This document shows positions 11,699 to 24,194 of a stretch of 64,000 bases of DNA, in pieces. Where the stretch lies: NCBI RefSeq assembly GCF_019097595.1, contig NC_080734.1, positions 6,540,892 to 6,604,891 of the forward strand, in the 5' to 3' direction. Numbering within the stretch: position 1 is the stretch's first letter; the number at the start of each line of letters is the position of its first letter. This DNA comes from Hemibagrus wyckioides. Lineage: Eukaryota > Chordata > Actinopteri > Siluriformes > Bagridae. The notes under the pieces were generated by a model. It had not been told where the DNA came from. It saw nothing but the letters and a program-made list of their open reading frames with translations, and searched no databases. A program made the translations under genes and the position numbers.

Positions 11699-11780
11699 CA
11701 ACAAGGATGGGATTCGAACCCACGCATGCAGAGCACAAAGGATTAGCAGTCCATCAGCTTAACCACTCGGCCACCTCGCC
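11699..11780 (-). pseudogene. decayed tRNA-Ser(GCU)
   Basis: An 82-nt segment reads on the minus strand as a class II serine tRNA: GAGGTGGCCGAGTGGTTAAG, anticodon loop CTGCTAA (anticodon GCU), long variable arm GTGCTCTGCATGC, and an intact T arm GTGGGTTCGAATCCCAT. Damage is visible. The acceptor stem holds only with three G-T wobbles, the anticodon stem has a T-T mismatch, and the D stem has lost a pair. There is no T-run terminator just downstream. It has no SINE body attached, so it is better explained as a retired tRNA gene or retrocopy than as a SINE head. A functional tRNA is unlikely but not excluded. Confidence 0.8.
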
Positions 11781-11799
11781 TGCACCAGACCCTGCCAAT

Positions 11800-14700
11800 G
11801 GGCCACCAAGAAACTCAGCTGATTTGATGTACGTAACAACAGGAAATATAAAGTTCCACACCATTAAATGTAACTATAAGTGGACAAAAAATGATGATGT
11901 GTCTTAGGGTCAGGCTGTTCTAAGAAAAATAATCAAAATAAACTTTTAACATCATTGACTGGTTATCAATCCTTCCAGTGTAAATAGTGAAATCCACGGC
12001 TCAATGAGCCTTTCTCAGTGATTCAGCTTAGTCTTCAATCAGAAATGAGCAATTGGTTCAGTAAATATTGTAATGGAAAGTTGAATGTTGTGGAAAACGC
12101 TGACTTCAGATGAAAATGTGAGAATTCAGGCTGGGAGCAAAAGCTTGAAAGAGACTTGAAAGTGGCCAATGCCACAAAAGGGTTGTAGGACTTTGTGATA
12201 CATGAGCAGCACACAGCCTGTAATTCAGCAGCCTTAAAATAAATCTTCAAATGGTCTTCCTTGCATTAAATCTGGACCACTCCAGGCTGATGATGTCAAA
12301 TAAAAACTATTAGGCACAAATGCAGAGCGGTGTAGCCAATCTAATATCGAAGCAAATTTGTAAGGGAACATGGTGGAAATGATTTTGTAGGATTTGAAGC
12401 CTAAGCATAACGATTCTGAACTTCTCCAACAAGTTGGCCCTTAAACAGACTCACATCATGTTGAAACAAATCCATCAACAATTTCTACCACTATGGCTGT
12501 GAGAAATGATATGAAGGTTAGGGCTGGGCATAGTGTTAGGGTTTAGATGCTTTCTAAGGACTTTCTTATGACTAGGAAATCAAACCATTCATCACTTATA
12601 ATCCCATATGCTTTATCTGTTCAAATTTCTCTCAAGAGCTCATGATAACTTTTGGCATAACTGAGGAAAATGTGCTAATTTAAATTGCATAAGCCTAAAA
12701 GCATCTGAAACTGATCGGATGGCTACGGATGGCACTTTTCAGTTCTTCTTTATTTATTGAGCTCGTATAAAAGAAAAAAACAAGTCAGGAAATAAAAAGG
12801 AAAAAAAGGGGGGAAAAAGACATAGCTGATGACCGCTTGCATAATAAATAATGTACTACTGGTAATTGCGATACAATAATAACACATTAAGGATTTGAAC
12901 AACCTCCATGTGAACATAGCTTTAGTGACCATATGACTGAATTACCCTATTATTAAAGTTCTCTGGTAGACAACAGTCATCACAGGGGCTCCAGCGGGAC
13001 TTGGTTTGATGACAAACACATTTCAAATTAATGTTTGTTTCCAATGACGAAAAAAAAAGCTGCAGTTTTCTCTTTATTACCATTCTATTGGTAATAACAT
13101 GGTAGGAAAAGACTAAACAGTGCAAAGGTTTCTCATCATTTCCTTGTTCCCACTTTAGATAAGACGACCTCTTACAAACTACTTATTTCATGTAATAACA
13201 CCTTGGAGATTGTTTGGCTATGCCAGTTGCACATCTGCAATTCATCTACAGTTACTATTGCAGTGAATTTGGATTTTTTAAATGGCTTGCTTGCTCTCCT
13301 GTGTTACAAGCCATGCTGATACAGGTTTGTCTGGTGGAATCTGTGGTAAAAAAAAAAAAAAAAAAAATCAGATAATAATACTGAACAACAGGCCACTGAA
13401 AGATGGAAATGTGAGGTCTTATTTTTTCCCTCATCGCAATCGAATGGCAGGATTTTGTAAGTAGATCTTCAGATGATCCAGATGTTTGTGGAGTTAGAGT
13501 TGGACAGCGCAGGCCGACCAAAACAACCAGGCTGGGAGCTAATAAGTATGTGAGAAAGAAACAGCATGTTCAGGTACATTTCTTGATCTGTGAGTCAGAA
13601 TCAAGCAGTGTGGAAAGTCTGAGTCATTATTATGAAAAGTTTAGATGACTCACTCAATTTTATTGTAATTTATTTTTTTATATATATAATTTTTCCCCCA
13701 ATATTTTCTTAATTATCTTCCCAGTGTTATCCTATTCCCAATAACTGTCAAATAAAATGTCCAAATAAAATGAAGGTGAACAAATGTTAATTTGAACACA
13801 CAAGAATTCGTTTATTGTATCTTTTCAGCCAGCTAAACATACCAGATCGAAATCCTAAGCAGTTTTGTAGACTAGAATTAACCTGCTTCGAGCTACCTCA
13901 TATACCCTGAAGCCAATGGTGTCAACGTAATGTTTATAGCAAATCAGATAATCAGTCAAAACACTGGCAAACTCATTTTCCAGTCAGTATGAAGGACCGA
14001 TTTCCATGAAAGTCTGATTAAGCGTAATACATTTTAAATGTGTTTTGAAAATGAAAAATCAGGTTCTGGTGAAAAATTTGGATTTTGTTCCTAGAACATG
14101 GACTATACTGCAAAAGCTTGTGACAGGACAAATATACTTCACCAAAGTGACATGGAAATGGCCCACCCCCTAGCTATCACACTAGCCTACATCTTTCTAA
14201 CTGATGCCTGAAGGAAAGTGCTAACTGCCCTCTTCCATATACATGAGCTTACAGATGATTGGCTACTTTCACTATGATTGACAGGCCAGCAAGAGGAACT
14301 CCTTTCCTCCCAACCACAAAGAGTTTTGCTTTCATAAATTGTTGAGTATACATGGCTTTTCTGTTGCATCACAATCTATTCCTAACATTACTTTTTAATC
14401 CTGCCTTTGCTTCCTTCCTGTAATTATTGCATTAATGAAGGAAGCAGTTTAACAAATGATGTGGTAAAAAAAGGAGTCTGTCCAAAAATGTCTAAAGCAT
14501 ATGTATACTGTATTTTTAATAGAGAAATGCATACAAAGCGAATGAATGGTATTTGTTATCAGATACCAGCTGTCAAAATGTCTGTAATGTTCCTATGCCA
14601 CATTGGGAAAGAAAGAAATCCGTGAATCCAGTTTTCTTTTGCAACTTTTCCCAAAGTCACCACACAAATAAGCTTCATGTAAAGACAGAAGACAGGCTTG

Positions 14701-15770
14701 TCTTTACATTCGAATGTTACGTGTCACTCTTTGTGCCTCACTGCCAAAACCAATACCTTGAATTCCATCACTGGTGACATAATGTTGACTCAGTAGGTAT
14801 TTGTGGAAGAAAAAAGATCAGGCAACATGCACAAGATTTAACACCCATGGAATCTTTGATGTGGACAGTGGTTAGTTAGAACAGTTAGGCAGGCAAACAA
14901 ACATAGCTGCATTCACACTAAAGTGATACTACTGTCACTATTTCTTCATTACTTGAAGATATAGACACAACAATGTTCACAGGTTCGTTTTGATTCAAAT
15001 TGAATTTATTGGGATTATTAATAGCACTGATTGTGAGATAGTATAACTAGTAGAGCTAGACTAGGAGATTGACAGACCATGTTTGCAATCGCTATATTCA
15101 GTAGCATTGACAGGGACAGACATTGTTAGTTTTTTTCCCCCTTTTAATTAGAAGAGGAGAGAAATTTTAAGGCCTTTTGTTCTTTTAAAGGGATAACACT
15201 GACATTTCTGTGCTTGTTTTCCTCAATCTTGGGTTAAAAATACATAATAGTACGTAATTTTCACTGACCGCTGTAAACAATGATGTGAGTCAACTTTCTC
15301 ATTTATAGGTCACTTGCTTTTTATTACCTTGGTCAGCCCTTAAAATGGTACTGAATTGTGTCTGTGATCGAAGCCTCGCAAAAGGACACTTTTGTTCCAT
15401 TCTTTGTTGATGGTGAATGTTTGGTTTTGACCATACCTTTTAAACTCCCAAAGCTACGTTTATTTTTCTTTTCAAAGAGGAATGTGCTGAAGAGTCGCCA
15501 TGCAGAAATAACACTCGCATACCTCCCATCGGCCGAGGAAGAGGGAAAGCAATTAGCACGTATTAGAGAGACTGAAGCATGGCTGTCAGGAGCCACAAGG
15601 CCCATGCAGAGACCAGAGACAGCTCTATGGCACTGCTTGAATCACAACTTAACACGACAATTCATCTATCCAGAAGCTAATTAAATCCTATAGTCACATG
15701 ACAGCTAACATAAGCTATAAGCCGGTTTTAGACTGGGTGAATTCAACAGACTTTTAAGATTTGAATCAAA
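11800..15770. other. unique AT-rich sequence, no gene recognised
   Basis: About 4 kb without a repeat or coding region I recognise. A 20-nt A-run lies at 13348-13367. The open frames (up to about 108 aa, at 15358-15684) overlap on both strands and show no family motif. Confidence 0.5.
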
Positions 15771-15774
15771 ATCT

Positions 15775-17255
15775 TAATCCTAACCTCAGGTTTTCCAAGC
15801 TATACACTCAGGTTCTTAGGTTCTTTAATACACACTGTATTATCAGGTCCTCAAATACACCCCAGCATGTGGAAGAAGAAGAAGAACTGTGGGCAAGAAG
15901 TGTTTATTATTGCCACACATACATTACAGCACATTGGAATTATTTTCTTCGTGTATCCCAGCTGAGGAAGGTGGGTTCAGAACGCAGGGACAGATATGAT
16001 ACAGCACCCCTGGAGCAGGGAGGGTTACGGGCCTTGCTCAATTGCCCAACAGTGGAGCTTAGTGGTGCTGGGGCTTGAACCCTGATCCTTAACCCAGAGC
16101 CTTAATCACTTGAACCACCACTGCCCAGTTCCCAGTTCCTCCAGTAGACTACAGCCTGTAAAGTCAGGACCTCCAGAGTGTACATTTAGCACGTTTTCAC
16201 ATCTGGCTTATTTGGAGCATTTGTTTCTGATGCATTTTCTCCTTGTTTCAGTTTGTTTAGACATATATGAACACGTCAATCACACTCAGCTTGAGCAGTT
16301 CGCTTGTGGGAAAGCAATCCAATTCAATGCAGGATGAGAACTGTGTTACATGGCATGTTACGTGGTGTGTTTGGTTAGCTAACATCACTCATATATCACA
16401 TATATATATATATTATAACTCTTCTCTGAAAAAAGGGAATAGAAAAAATGTCCTGATGAAACTTTGATTCTGATGAAACCTTAAACAAACTCTGACCAAT
16501 AAGAAAACAATTTACTCACATATGACAATTTATGTCCAATTTTCTGGATCTACAGGTCTGAACACCCTCAGGTTCTCCAGTATACACCTGCTAATACACC
16601 TAGGTTCACCAGTACACCCCGTCCTCTCTATTTATATCCTACCAAGTTCTCCAGTAGACCCCAGTCTTTAAACTCAGGGCCTTTAGAATGTTCACTCAAG
16701 TTTTCCAGGCTGTACAATCAGGTTCTACTGCATTCTCCATCCTGTACACACAGATTTTCCATTATTCAGCACACCCAGTAATCGCAGTTCCCCCAGTAGC
16801 CTGAAAAGACAGGTCTTTCAGACTATATGCCCAGATTCACTATTACACCCCATCCTCTCCATTCATGTCCTACCACCAGTACTCTCAGGTTCTCCAGTAG
16901 ACTCCAGTCTCTAAACTCAGGCCCTTCACTTTCTCTAAACTCAGTTTTCCAGGCTGCACAATCAGGTTCTCCTGTGTTCTGCATCACTCCTGTACACACA
17001 GGTTTTCCAGTATTCAGCCCAACCTGTATTCTCAGATCCTCAAGCACACCCAGCATTCCCAGTTCTAGCGAAAAGTCAGGTCCTCCAGACTGTACATTTA
17101 GGTTCTCCAGAACCCCCTTGCCTCTACACTCAGGTTTTCTGGTACACAAATAGCAAATACACCCAGGGTCACCAGTAGACACCAATCTGTAAACTCAGGT
17201 CTGGCAGAATGTACACTCAGGTTCTCCAGTACACCCCAGCTTCCAACAAACTCTG
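15775..17255. repeat. degenerate minisatellite with higher-order structure
   Basis: Built of variants of CAGGTTCTCCAGTACACCCC (about 30-bp units). A larger unit recurs at roughly 230-280 bp: the TTCACCAGTACACCCC-type start occurs at 16605 and again at 16836, and the CCAGTCTTTAAACTCAGG-type phrase recurs at about 16661, 16904 and 17182. A SINE (15903-16128) interrupts the left side. The open frames here on both strands, with repeated SRTP/LHSG-type peptides, are by-products of the repeat. Confidence 0.85.
15903..16128 (-). repeat. tRNA-derived SINE family A (reverse), inside minisatellite
   Basis: Contains CATTACAGCACATTGGAATT, CCTGGAGCAGGGAGGGTTAC, TTGCCCAACAGTGG and GGGGCTTGAACCCTGATCC, ending CTTGAACCACCACTGCCCA. 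Minisatellite-type sequence lies on both sides. Confidence 0.85.
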
Positions 17256-19400
17256 GAACCCCTAGTCCACAACATCCCTGTGACTGCTCTCTATCTTCTC
17301 GGTCCTTTTCACCTACTTTTATCATCTACCTTGATGATTTAAAATGACAGTCTTCATGTTCATGGGATCAACAAAAGGGTAAAATTAAGCCAGGTTTTTA
17401 TAGCCCCTTAAAGCTGTGCATGTGCATTTAGTAACTGCAATTAAATGATGTAATTCAACCCAGATTTGTGTGACAGCATTAAATACATGAACAGAAGTCA
17501 CTTTGCTCTAATTAGCACCACGCTGAGTCGCCGATGTCTTTAATTATGCCTATATGTTCAAAAAAAGAACTTTTATTACCGGAAGACCTCACAATACAGC
17601 TGTGACAGATCAATACGCTACAAATTAGAGGACTATATTTATTATATAAATGCAAATTCTGTGCACTGTAATGAAATTATATTGTTTTAATCGCACACTG
17701 ACTATCACATAAAACACAGAAAAACAGCTTTGCTTGCAGCAGAACAATAGTTGCAGAAAACTGAACATCTGCTGACCATACAAGCATGCAGAGGTGAGCT
17801 GTGCCTGTTAGTAATGAAATACTTAAAGGGATTCTGGTGAGCATGACTTGGTTCTAGTTCTATGGTTTTCGCAAAACGAAAACAGAACTTGACATGCCGA
17901 CAGATTCTGTTCCTTTTCAATGGGATTTTCAAAGGCGAAGGCGTTATCCAAAAACACGAACGTCTGAGCAACTGTTGCTTTTCACACTAGGATCAGGGAA
18001 ACGACTGTAGGGTTCTCGCTTAAACCCCCTATTTTTATGAGCATTGGCATAAAGGTATTCCAGATAGTCTTAAGATCTTTCAGAGAATTGGTAGTGAAAG
18101 TTTCTTTTCATCCTCAGGCATCCAAGATGAAAACTCCTACCTATAGTTTATTCCTGGAAAAGGCTGTAAAAGTGTTTACTTTTTTTTTTCAAAATATGAT
18201 CCATTTTTCATTCTGCATCACCAGACGCCACTGGTTAAAAGAACCAGACATACTTAGTATTTTTAGGCTTTAACCCTATAAATGAAACCTATTTAAAGCA
18301 CTTTAATGGAATCTCTAAATGTTGCAGGCTTAAGTTGACATCCTTCATTTGCCATACCTGTAAACCAAAAAGAACTTTCTGATTTAAGATGAAGATAAAT
18401 GCAAATGAATGGCAGCGCACATGGGCTTATAAGGACATCAACTCTGGGCAGCTCTTAGAGAAAACATGTCAGGAACGACACGGCCAAGTTCTTAAGAGTG
18501 TGTTTAGTCGATCGAAGGGTCTACTAATGCCCACTACACCCTTCTCTGTCCTGCTCGGAATGGAACGTGTCCAAAGACGTTCCTGCTCTCCTGAAGAGGT
18601 GATGGCCGAAAAGGAGCAGAAGGCGCATCCTCACTCTCGCTCTTCTGCTCTACAAACATGGCTCAAACCAGTAAGCCGGTCCTCAGCCATCTTGCCAAAC
18701 GCGCTGCAAATATTTACCGCAAGTGAGATTAAAACAAATTCGTCGAAACACTTAACTTTGCTAAATGCATCTTTCCATTTCAGAAAAGACGTTTCTTCTC
18801 GACGATGTGCCAACGCTCTAGAAATCTTGTCTGAATCTTATTGGGACAAACACAGTTTTCTCTAAATCCCTCATTTGGAAATCTACAAGTTGCCTGGTAA
18901 AATTGTATTCATTCCAAAAATCTGGTTTAGGAAAACATGACCCGGCGTGCATTTATTACCTGTTGCTTATCCCGTTTGGATCTTAGAAACAGACACAAAA
19001 AGCCTTCGGGTAATTAAGTTGCTACCGGGTTGATATTTAACATACCGCTGCGGAGTGTTTCTTTTTATTCCTCGTTGTCAAACAATCTAATCAATGGGTG
19101 TGAAGTGACATCAAAGCATAAATATTTAAATTGCTACTGGAAGTAAATGATATGAAAAGGTTCACTGGGAAAGAGCGCTAAGTGGTGGCAGTCTGCCATG
19201 ACAATATATTCGAATGTCGTCTCATTGCACACAGGCGTGTATTTGTAGGATCATGTTTATGGGAGATTTTTATATTAGCATAGCTAAGCTATTATGGGCC
19301 ATATTCAGTGTGGAGAGTTGAAAGCTTAGTGAGAATTTATGAAAAGAGTTAAACATGTGAGGAGGTGTCTCTCTGGTGAGAGATTCTAAGCAGAAAGCTT
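17256..19400. other. unique sequence, no gene recognised
   Basis: An open frame of 158 codons at 18389-18865 has no recognised motif and no splice or promoter context, so I do not call it. The stretch 17400-17620 has several TAATTA-type words. Confidence 0.45.
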
Positions 19401-19402
19401 AT

Positions 19403-19520
19403 TATGGGCTGGTGGCTCAAGTGGTTGGGTCAACTGGGTCAACTGTGGTCAACTGGGTCATGTCCCAGTACTGCCAAACTGCCACTGTTGGGCCCTCGAG
19501 CAAGGCCCTTAACCCTCCTG
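19403..19520 (+). repeat. SINE family A fragment
   Basis: Has GGTGGCTCAAGTGGTTGGGT (box A like), a local GGTCAACTGGGTCAACTGTG duplication, and then CACTGTTGGGCCCTCGAGCA and AGGCCCTTAACCCTC. The 3' half is missing. Confidence 0.75.
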
Positions 19521-19597
19521 AAAAATCTAGAATGCTGACTCTATTGATTAATTAATACTAAACTCCATGAAAAGTGTATTTTCATAACTTCAGAAGC

Positions 19598-19847
19598 CTT
19601 TATTATTATTGCCACAGATACATTACAGCACAGTGGAATTCTTTTCTTCACATATCCCAGCTGAGGAAGTTGGTGTCAGAGTGCAGGGGTAGCTATGATA
19701 CAGCACCCCTGGAGCAGAGAAGGTTAAGGGCCTTGCTTAATTGTCCAACAGTGGCAGCTTGACGGTGCTGGGGCTTGAACCGCGACCCCAGATCAACAAC
19801 CCTGAGTCTTAACCAGTAACAACCTAGAGTCATCACTGCCACCCAAA
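19598..19847 (-). repeat. tRNA-derived SINE family A (reverse)
   Basis: Near full length: TTATTGCCACAGATACATTA, GCACAGTGGAATTC, CCCTGGAGCAGAGAAGGTTA, GGGGCTTGAACCGCGACC, and a head ending in ATCACTGCCAC. Confidence 0.85.
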
Positions 19848-19934
19848 AAAATGCATCATGGATTAAGTGGCAGGTATTGAAGGTGGAAGTCATATTGTTG
19901 AATTAAACCAAATCTGGAATTATTGAATTATTCA

Positions 19935-20062
19935 TGCACGGATATATGTCCAGATGCTGGACTTCTGATCTGAAGGTTGTAAGTTCAAATCCCAACACCA
20001 CCAAGCTGCTACTGCTGGGCCCCTGAGCAAGGCCCTTAACCCTCAACTATTCAGCTCTGTGG
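19935..20062 (+). repeat. SINE family A-related fragment
   Basis: Contains GAAGGTTGTAAGTTCAAATC (box B like), CCACCAAGCTGCTACTGCTG, and GGCCCCTGAGCAAGGCCC followed by TTAACCCTCAAC. It is a 5' half only. Confidence 0.7.
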
Positions 20063-20459
20063 TGGGGGTAAAACTGATTTTATGTGGTTTTCTAAATGCA
20101 TGGCATCATTTTTATTTATCATATTTGTTATCCCTTATATATATATATATATTTTATCCCTTGTCTTTTAAGTTACATCATAAAATATGATCTCAGTCTG
20201 ATTTGGTTTCCCAGACTTTTTGTGTGAAGGTGTAAAGGCCTAGATTTTATTGGAAAACCCAGTCTTGAATACTTATACAGAAGAAAAATAGGGTGAAGTC
20301 TAAAGCATGTAAACAATTATAAGTAAATAAATAAATAAATAAACTTACACATGCATAACCTCAATATGAACACAAGTAACTTTCTCCATATAAATACTGA
20401 CATATTGACATTTGGAATTATTGCACAGAAAACTATAACTTTACACAAACACACAATAC

Positions 20460-20462
<3 letters not shown>

Positions 20463-20542
<80 letters not shown>

Positions 20543-20566
20543 ATATATATATATATATATATATAC
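20463..20566. repeat. (AT)n microsatellite
   Basis: About 100 bp of nearly pure AT dinucleotides, interrupted once. It forms the left flank of Tc1-A copy 2. Confidence 0.97.
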
Positions 20567-20567
20567 A

Positions 20568-21815
20568 CACTATATTGCCAAAAGTATTCGCTCACCTGCT
20601 TTGACTCGCATATGAACTTAAGTGACATCCCATTCCTAATCCATAGGGTTCAATATGACGTCGGTCCACCCTTTGCAGCTATAACAGCTTCAACTCTTCT
20701 GGGAAGGCTGTCCACAAGGTTTAGGAGTGTGTTTATGGGAATTTTTGACCATTCTTCCAGAAGCGCATTTGTGAGGTCACACACTGATGTTGGACAAGAA
20801 GGCCTGGCTCTCAGTCTCCGCTCTAATTCATCCCAAAGGTGTTCTATCGGGTTGAGGTCAGGACTCTGTGCAGGCCAGTCAAGTTCCTCCACACCAGACT
20901 CTGTCATCCATGTCTTTATGGACCTTGCTTTGTGCACTGGTGCACAGTCATGTTGGAAGAGGAAGGGGCCAGCTCCAAACTGTTCCCACAAAGTTGGGAG
21001 CATGGAATTGTCCAAAATGTCTTGGTATGCTGAAGCATTCAGAGTTCCTTTCACTGGAACTAAGGGGCCAAGCCCAGCTCCTGAAAAACAACCCCACACC
21101 ATAATCCCCCCTCCACCAAACTTTACACTTGGCACAATGCAGTCAGACAAGTACAGTTCTCCTGGCAACCGCCAAACCCAGACTCGTCCATCAGATTGCC
21201 AGATGGAGAAGCGTGATTCGTCACTCCAGAGAACGCGTCTCCACTGCTCTAGAGTCCAGTGGCGGCGTGCTTTACACCACTGCATCCGACGCTTTGCATT
21301 GCACTTGGTGATGTATGGCTTGGATGCAGCTGCTCGGCCATGGAAACCCATTCCATGAAGCTCTCTGCACACTGTTCTTGAGCTAATCTGAAGGCCACAT
21401 GAAGTTTGGAGGTCTGTAGCGATTGACTCTGCAGAAAGTTGGCGACCTCTTCGCACTATGCGCCTCAGCATCCGCTGACCCCGCTCCGTCAGTTTACGTG
21501 GCCTACCACTTCGTGGCTGAGTTGCTGTCGTTCCCAAACACTTCCACGTTCTTATAATACAGCTGACAGTTGACTGTGGAATATTTAGGAGCGAGGAAAT
21601 TTCACGACTGGATTTGTTGCACAGGTGGCATCCTATCACAGTTCCACGCTGGAATTCACTGAGCTCCTGAGAGCGACCCATTCTTTCACAAATGTTTGTA
21701 AAAACAGTCTGCATGCCTAGGTGCTTGATTTTATACACCTGTGGCCATGGAAGTGATTGGAACACCTGATTCTGATTATTTAGATGGGTGAGTGAATACT
21801 TTTGGCAATATAGTG
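20568..21815 (-). mobile_element. Tc1-like transposon family A, copy 2 (complete)
   Basis: The same TIR as copy 1 at both ends (CACTATATTGCCAAAAGTAT at 20568; the inverted copy ends at 21815). The right flank is TA. The left flank reads TACA before the TIR, so the expected TA is displaced by two bases, probably by slippage or mutation in the AT repeat. Length is 1,248 bp. It sits inside a microsatellite, with AT repeats on both sides. Confidence 0.96.
20650..21681 (-). CDS. Tc1-family transposase, copy 2 (best preserved)
   Basis: 343 aa from the ATG at 21681; the longer frame to 21765 starts with GTG and is rejected. Order: helix-turn-helix 1 (about 1-50), GRPRKL at 59-64, helix-turn-helix 2 (about 65-115), catalytic core about 145-290 with D154, D245 and E280 all present ([22 protein letters not shown]), and a C-terminal [19 protein letters not shown] ending. 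Known members of the family excise and reinsert DNA at TA in the nucleus. Private changes relative to copies 1 and 3 are R105C in the second DNA-binding part, R176L and R296C. No stop or frameshift is present. The long antisense frame running into the AT repeat is not a gene. Confidence 0.96.
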   Translation of the reverse strand: MGRSQELSEFQRGTVIGCHLCNKSSREISSLLNIPQSTVSCIIRTWKCLGTTATQPRSGRPRKLTERGQRMLRRIVRRGRQLSAESIATDLQTSCGLQISSRTVCRELHGMGFHGRAAASKPYITKCNAKRRMQWCKARRHWTLEQWRRVLWSDESRFSIWQSDGRVWVWRLPGELYLSDCIVPSVKFGGGGIMVWGCFSGAGLGPLVPVKGTLNASAYQDILDNSMLPTLWEQFGAGPFLFQHDCAPVHKARSIKTWMTESGVEELDWPAQSPDLNPIEHLWDELERRLRARPSCPTSVCDLTNALLEEWSKIPINTLLNLVDSLPRRVEAVIAAKGGPTSY

Positions 21816-21838
21816 TATATATATATATATATTTATAG

Positions 21839-21882
<44 letters not shown>
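21816..21882. repeat. (AT)n microsatellite
   Basis: Two AT tracts separated by TTTATAGTCACT form the right flank of Tc1-A copy 2. Confidence 0.95.
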
Positions 21883-24160
21883 AATGTCAGTGTCTGTGTA
21901 CTATACTATAAGACATTAACATATACCTTGCATGTAACTATAGTAACAAACAAATATTTTTTGCATTGCTTTCTTTAGCATTTTGTTTCAAAAAGCATTT
22001 TTTTTCCAGAGGGCAAACAACAAAGTGCCCTCATGACAACGATGTTCATCAATTTTCATGTTTTCCTAAGATTCTGGTGGAAAATAAATATGAGGTCCAG
22101 GGGAAATAGAGCAAAACACACACATACAAGCCACAAGACAAACATAATCGTCATATATTGAATTCACCGATCCCTTCCTGTGCACTTATTAAAAATGCTT
22201 GTGGTTCTTCTGTTTTTTCAAACTACTTTACTGTGCTTTTACTACATTTCCAGATGTAACATAACAAGTCTGGAAGAAACCTTAAACCCTAAATGAACTC
22301 TACCAGTAAAACTTGAGAGAAGCTCTTCATTTTCTTTATTCCAGAAGTTTATTTATTTATTTATTTAACATGCAGTATTACGGAAAAATATTTGGCATTT
22401 GGAGAGAAAAAAAGTCAGGGCCGTTAACTATATAATGTCTACTATTATTTATTTATTTATTTATTTATTCATTCATTCATTCATTCATTCATTCATTCAT
22501 TCATTCATTCATTCAGAAAATCTGTCTCTTTGTTTATTAATTAATTAATTAATTTATGTATTTTATTTTATTTAAATTTTTTAATTTATTTAATGTGCCA
22601 GGTTTTTTTTGTTTGTTTTTTTGTTATTTTGGTGCCATATTTGAAATCTACTAAGCTGGATGTTGCCTGTCAATATTCTCATAAAAAAAATATAAAAAAA
22701 ATATTTACATACTAAATAAGAGAACAGGAAGAGAGCAGACTTTGATGATAAGTTGGAGAAGAAAGAAATGTTTAAACATTGATGTTCTACAAAATCTGAA
22801 CATTTTTATTACTTTATGAATATATAACACATAGAATGCAATCTGGTGAGCGTTCAAATATCGCATCTTGTTAAAGAACATTATTCCGCTGAGGAGTCTG
22901 AAATATCTTCCATTGCTTCTTAGCTTAAACTTTAGCATGTAAGTGAAATGATGAGGGATTAGTGGTGTGGTTGTTTTAGTAAATCCTGTTATCTTTTGGT
23001 TTTACGGTTAATAAATGTTATTGAATTGGATATAATTAAAGGATTATTTGACATTTCTGAGGAAGAAAAGGCAGTTATTATAATAATTACACTAAGTGTT
23101 TTGAGTCAAAACTCTCCCACTTTATACAATGAAGCTAATCCATTCCTGGCTTAAACCCGTCCACTACCATTACTATGAAGTCATGTGACCATATGATCAG
23201 GCCAGAAAGTCTGTGTGTTACTCTCTTGCCTTCTCGGACACCATGTTCAAGTTGTTAAAGAAATTATTTAATCTTGAGACAAAGGGGAGACTCAGTCAGG
23301 TATGAAGAAGGAACATGTCACAGAACAAAAGTGAGGATTACACTGCCTCTCAGTCATGCTATGGAGCTGATACTGAGGCATTGGTGGACGTCACAGTGCT
23401 AGTGACCTGAAACTGGGTCTTTTCACACACTGGGCGAGCAGCCAGGCCTGCCATGCTAACAAAACTGCCTCAATTAGGCAAAGGTCTCCTCATGGGAAGC
23501 TTTCAGGATGTAATTTACTGTAATCATTATTTCTCTTTGGCTTCATCTTCGTTGTCTTCTTCAAACGTGGTTTTGTATACGAGCTTGGAAAGGTTAAGAT
23601 TTAAAAGTTTTTTTAAAAAAATGAACAAATAATTAATAGTGGCATTAAAAAAAAACTCTAATGAAGTTGTTCTGGTCAATTAATAATGGTTACTGAGCAA
23701 TCATCAAAGTAGCTCTCATTCTTTCTGAAGTGGCTTTGCAAAGTTCCTGGAAGTTTTTAACCAGATTCCTGAAATCTAGCTATAAATCTCGAAGGAACAA
23801 TTTAAACTGTTGGAACTGTGTGTGTGTGTGTGTGTGTGTGCGTACATGTGCATGCACATATGCCGTGTGAATGTTTATATAGAATAACCAGTATCTGCAA
23901 GCATTTACAATGTTAATGCTTAGAATAATTGGCACCTTTCAAGCAAATGTGTGGGGTAGATGTTCACATATTAATATTATTTTCTGTGATAAGTCGTCTG
24001 TTAATCCAGTGTAATCATGTGTTAAGCTTACTTTATTTAAGCTTATTTATCTATTAGCCATCTTTAAAAAAATATTGTTTTATCAGCATTCACTATGTAA
24101 AATTATCTATTTCTAAAAAATTCTAAATGTATCAGTGTATAGAAAAATTCAGAGATTTTT
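21883..24160. other. unique sequence with simple repeats
   Basis: Holds (ATTT)n changing into (ATTC)n at 22443-22515 and (TG)n at 23819-23840. No gene is recognised. Confidence 0.5.
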
Positions 24161-24162
24161 TT

Positions 24163-24190
24163 TATCTATCTATCTATCTATCTATCTATC
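24163..24190. repeat. (TCTA)n microsatellite
   Basis: Seven TCTA units directly before the repeat-G relic. Confidence 0.95.
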
Positions 24191-24194
24191 ATCC

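Noticed and set aside
16823..17185. Overlapping 108- and 120-aa frames with repeated peptides
   Set aside because: They are translations of the minisatellite on both strands.
18389..18865. 158-codon open frame
   Set aside because: No recognised domain, no splice or promoter context, ordinary for chance at this length.
20351..21358. 335-aa plus-strand open frame through the AT repeat and Tc1-A copy 2
   Set aside because: It is the antisense of the transposase fused to a translated (AT)n tract (IYIYIY). The same antisense frame appears in all three Tc1-A copies because the coding strand constrains it.
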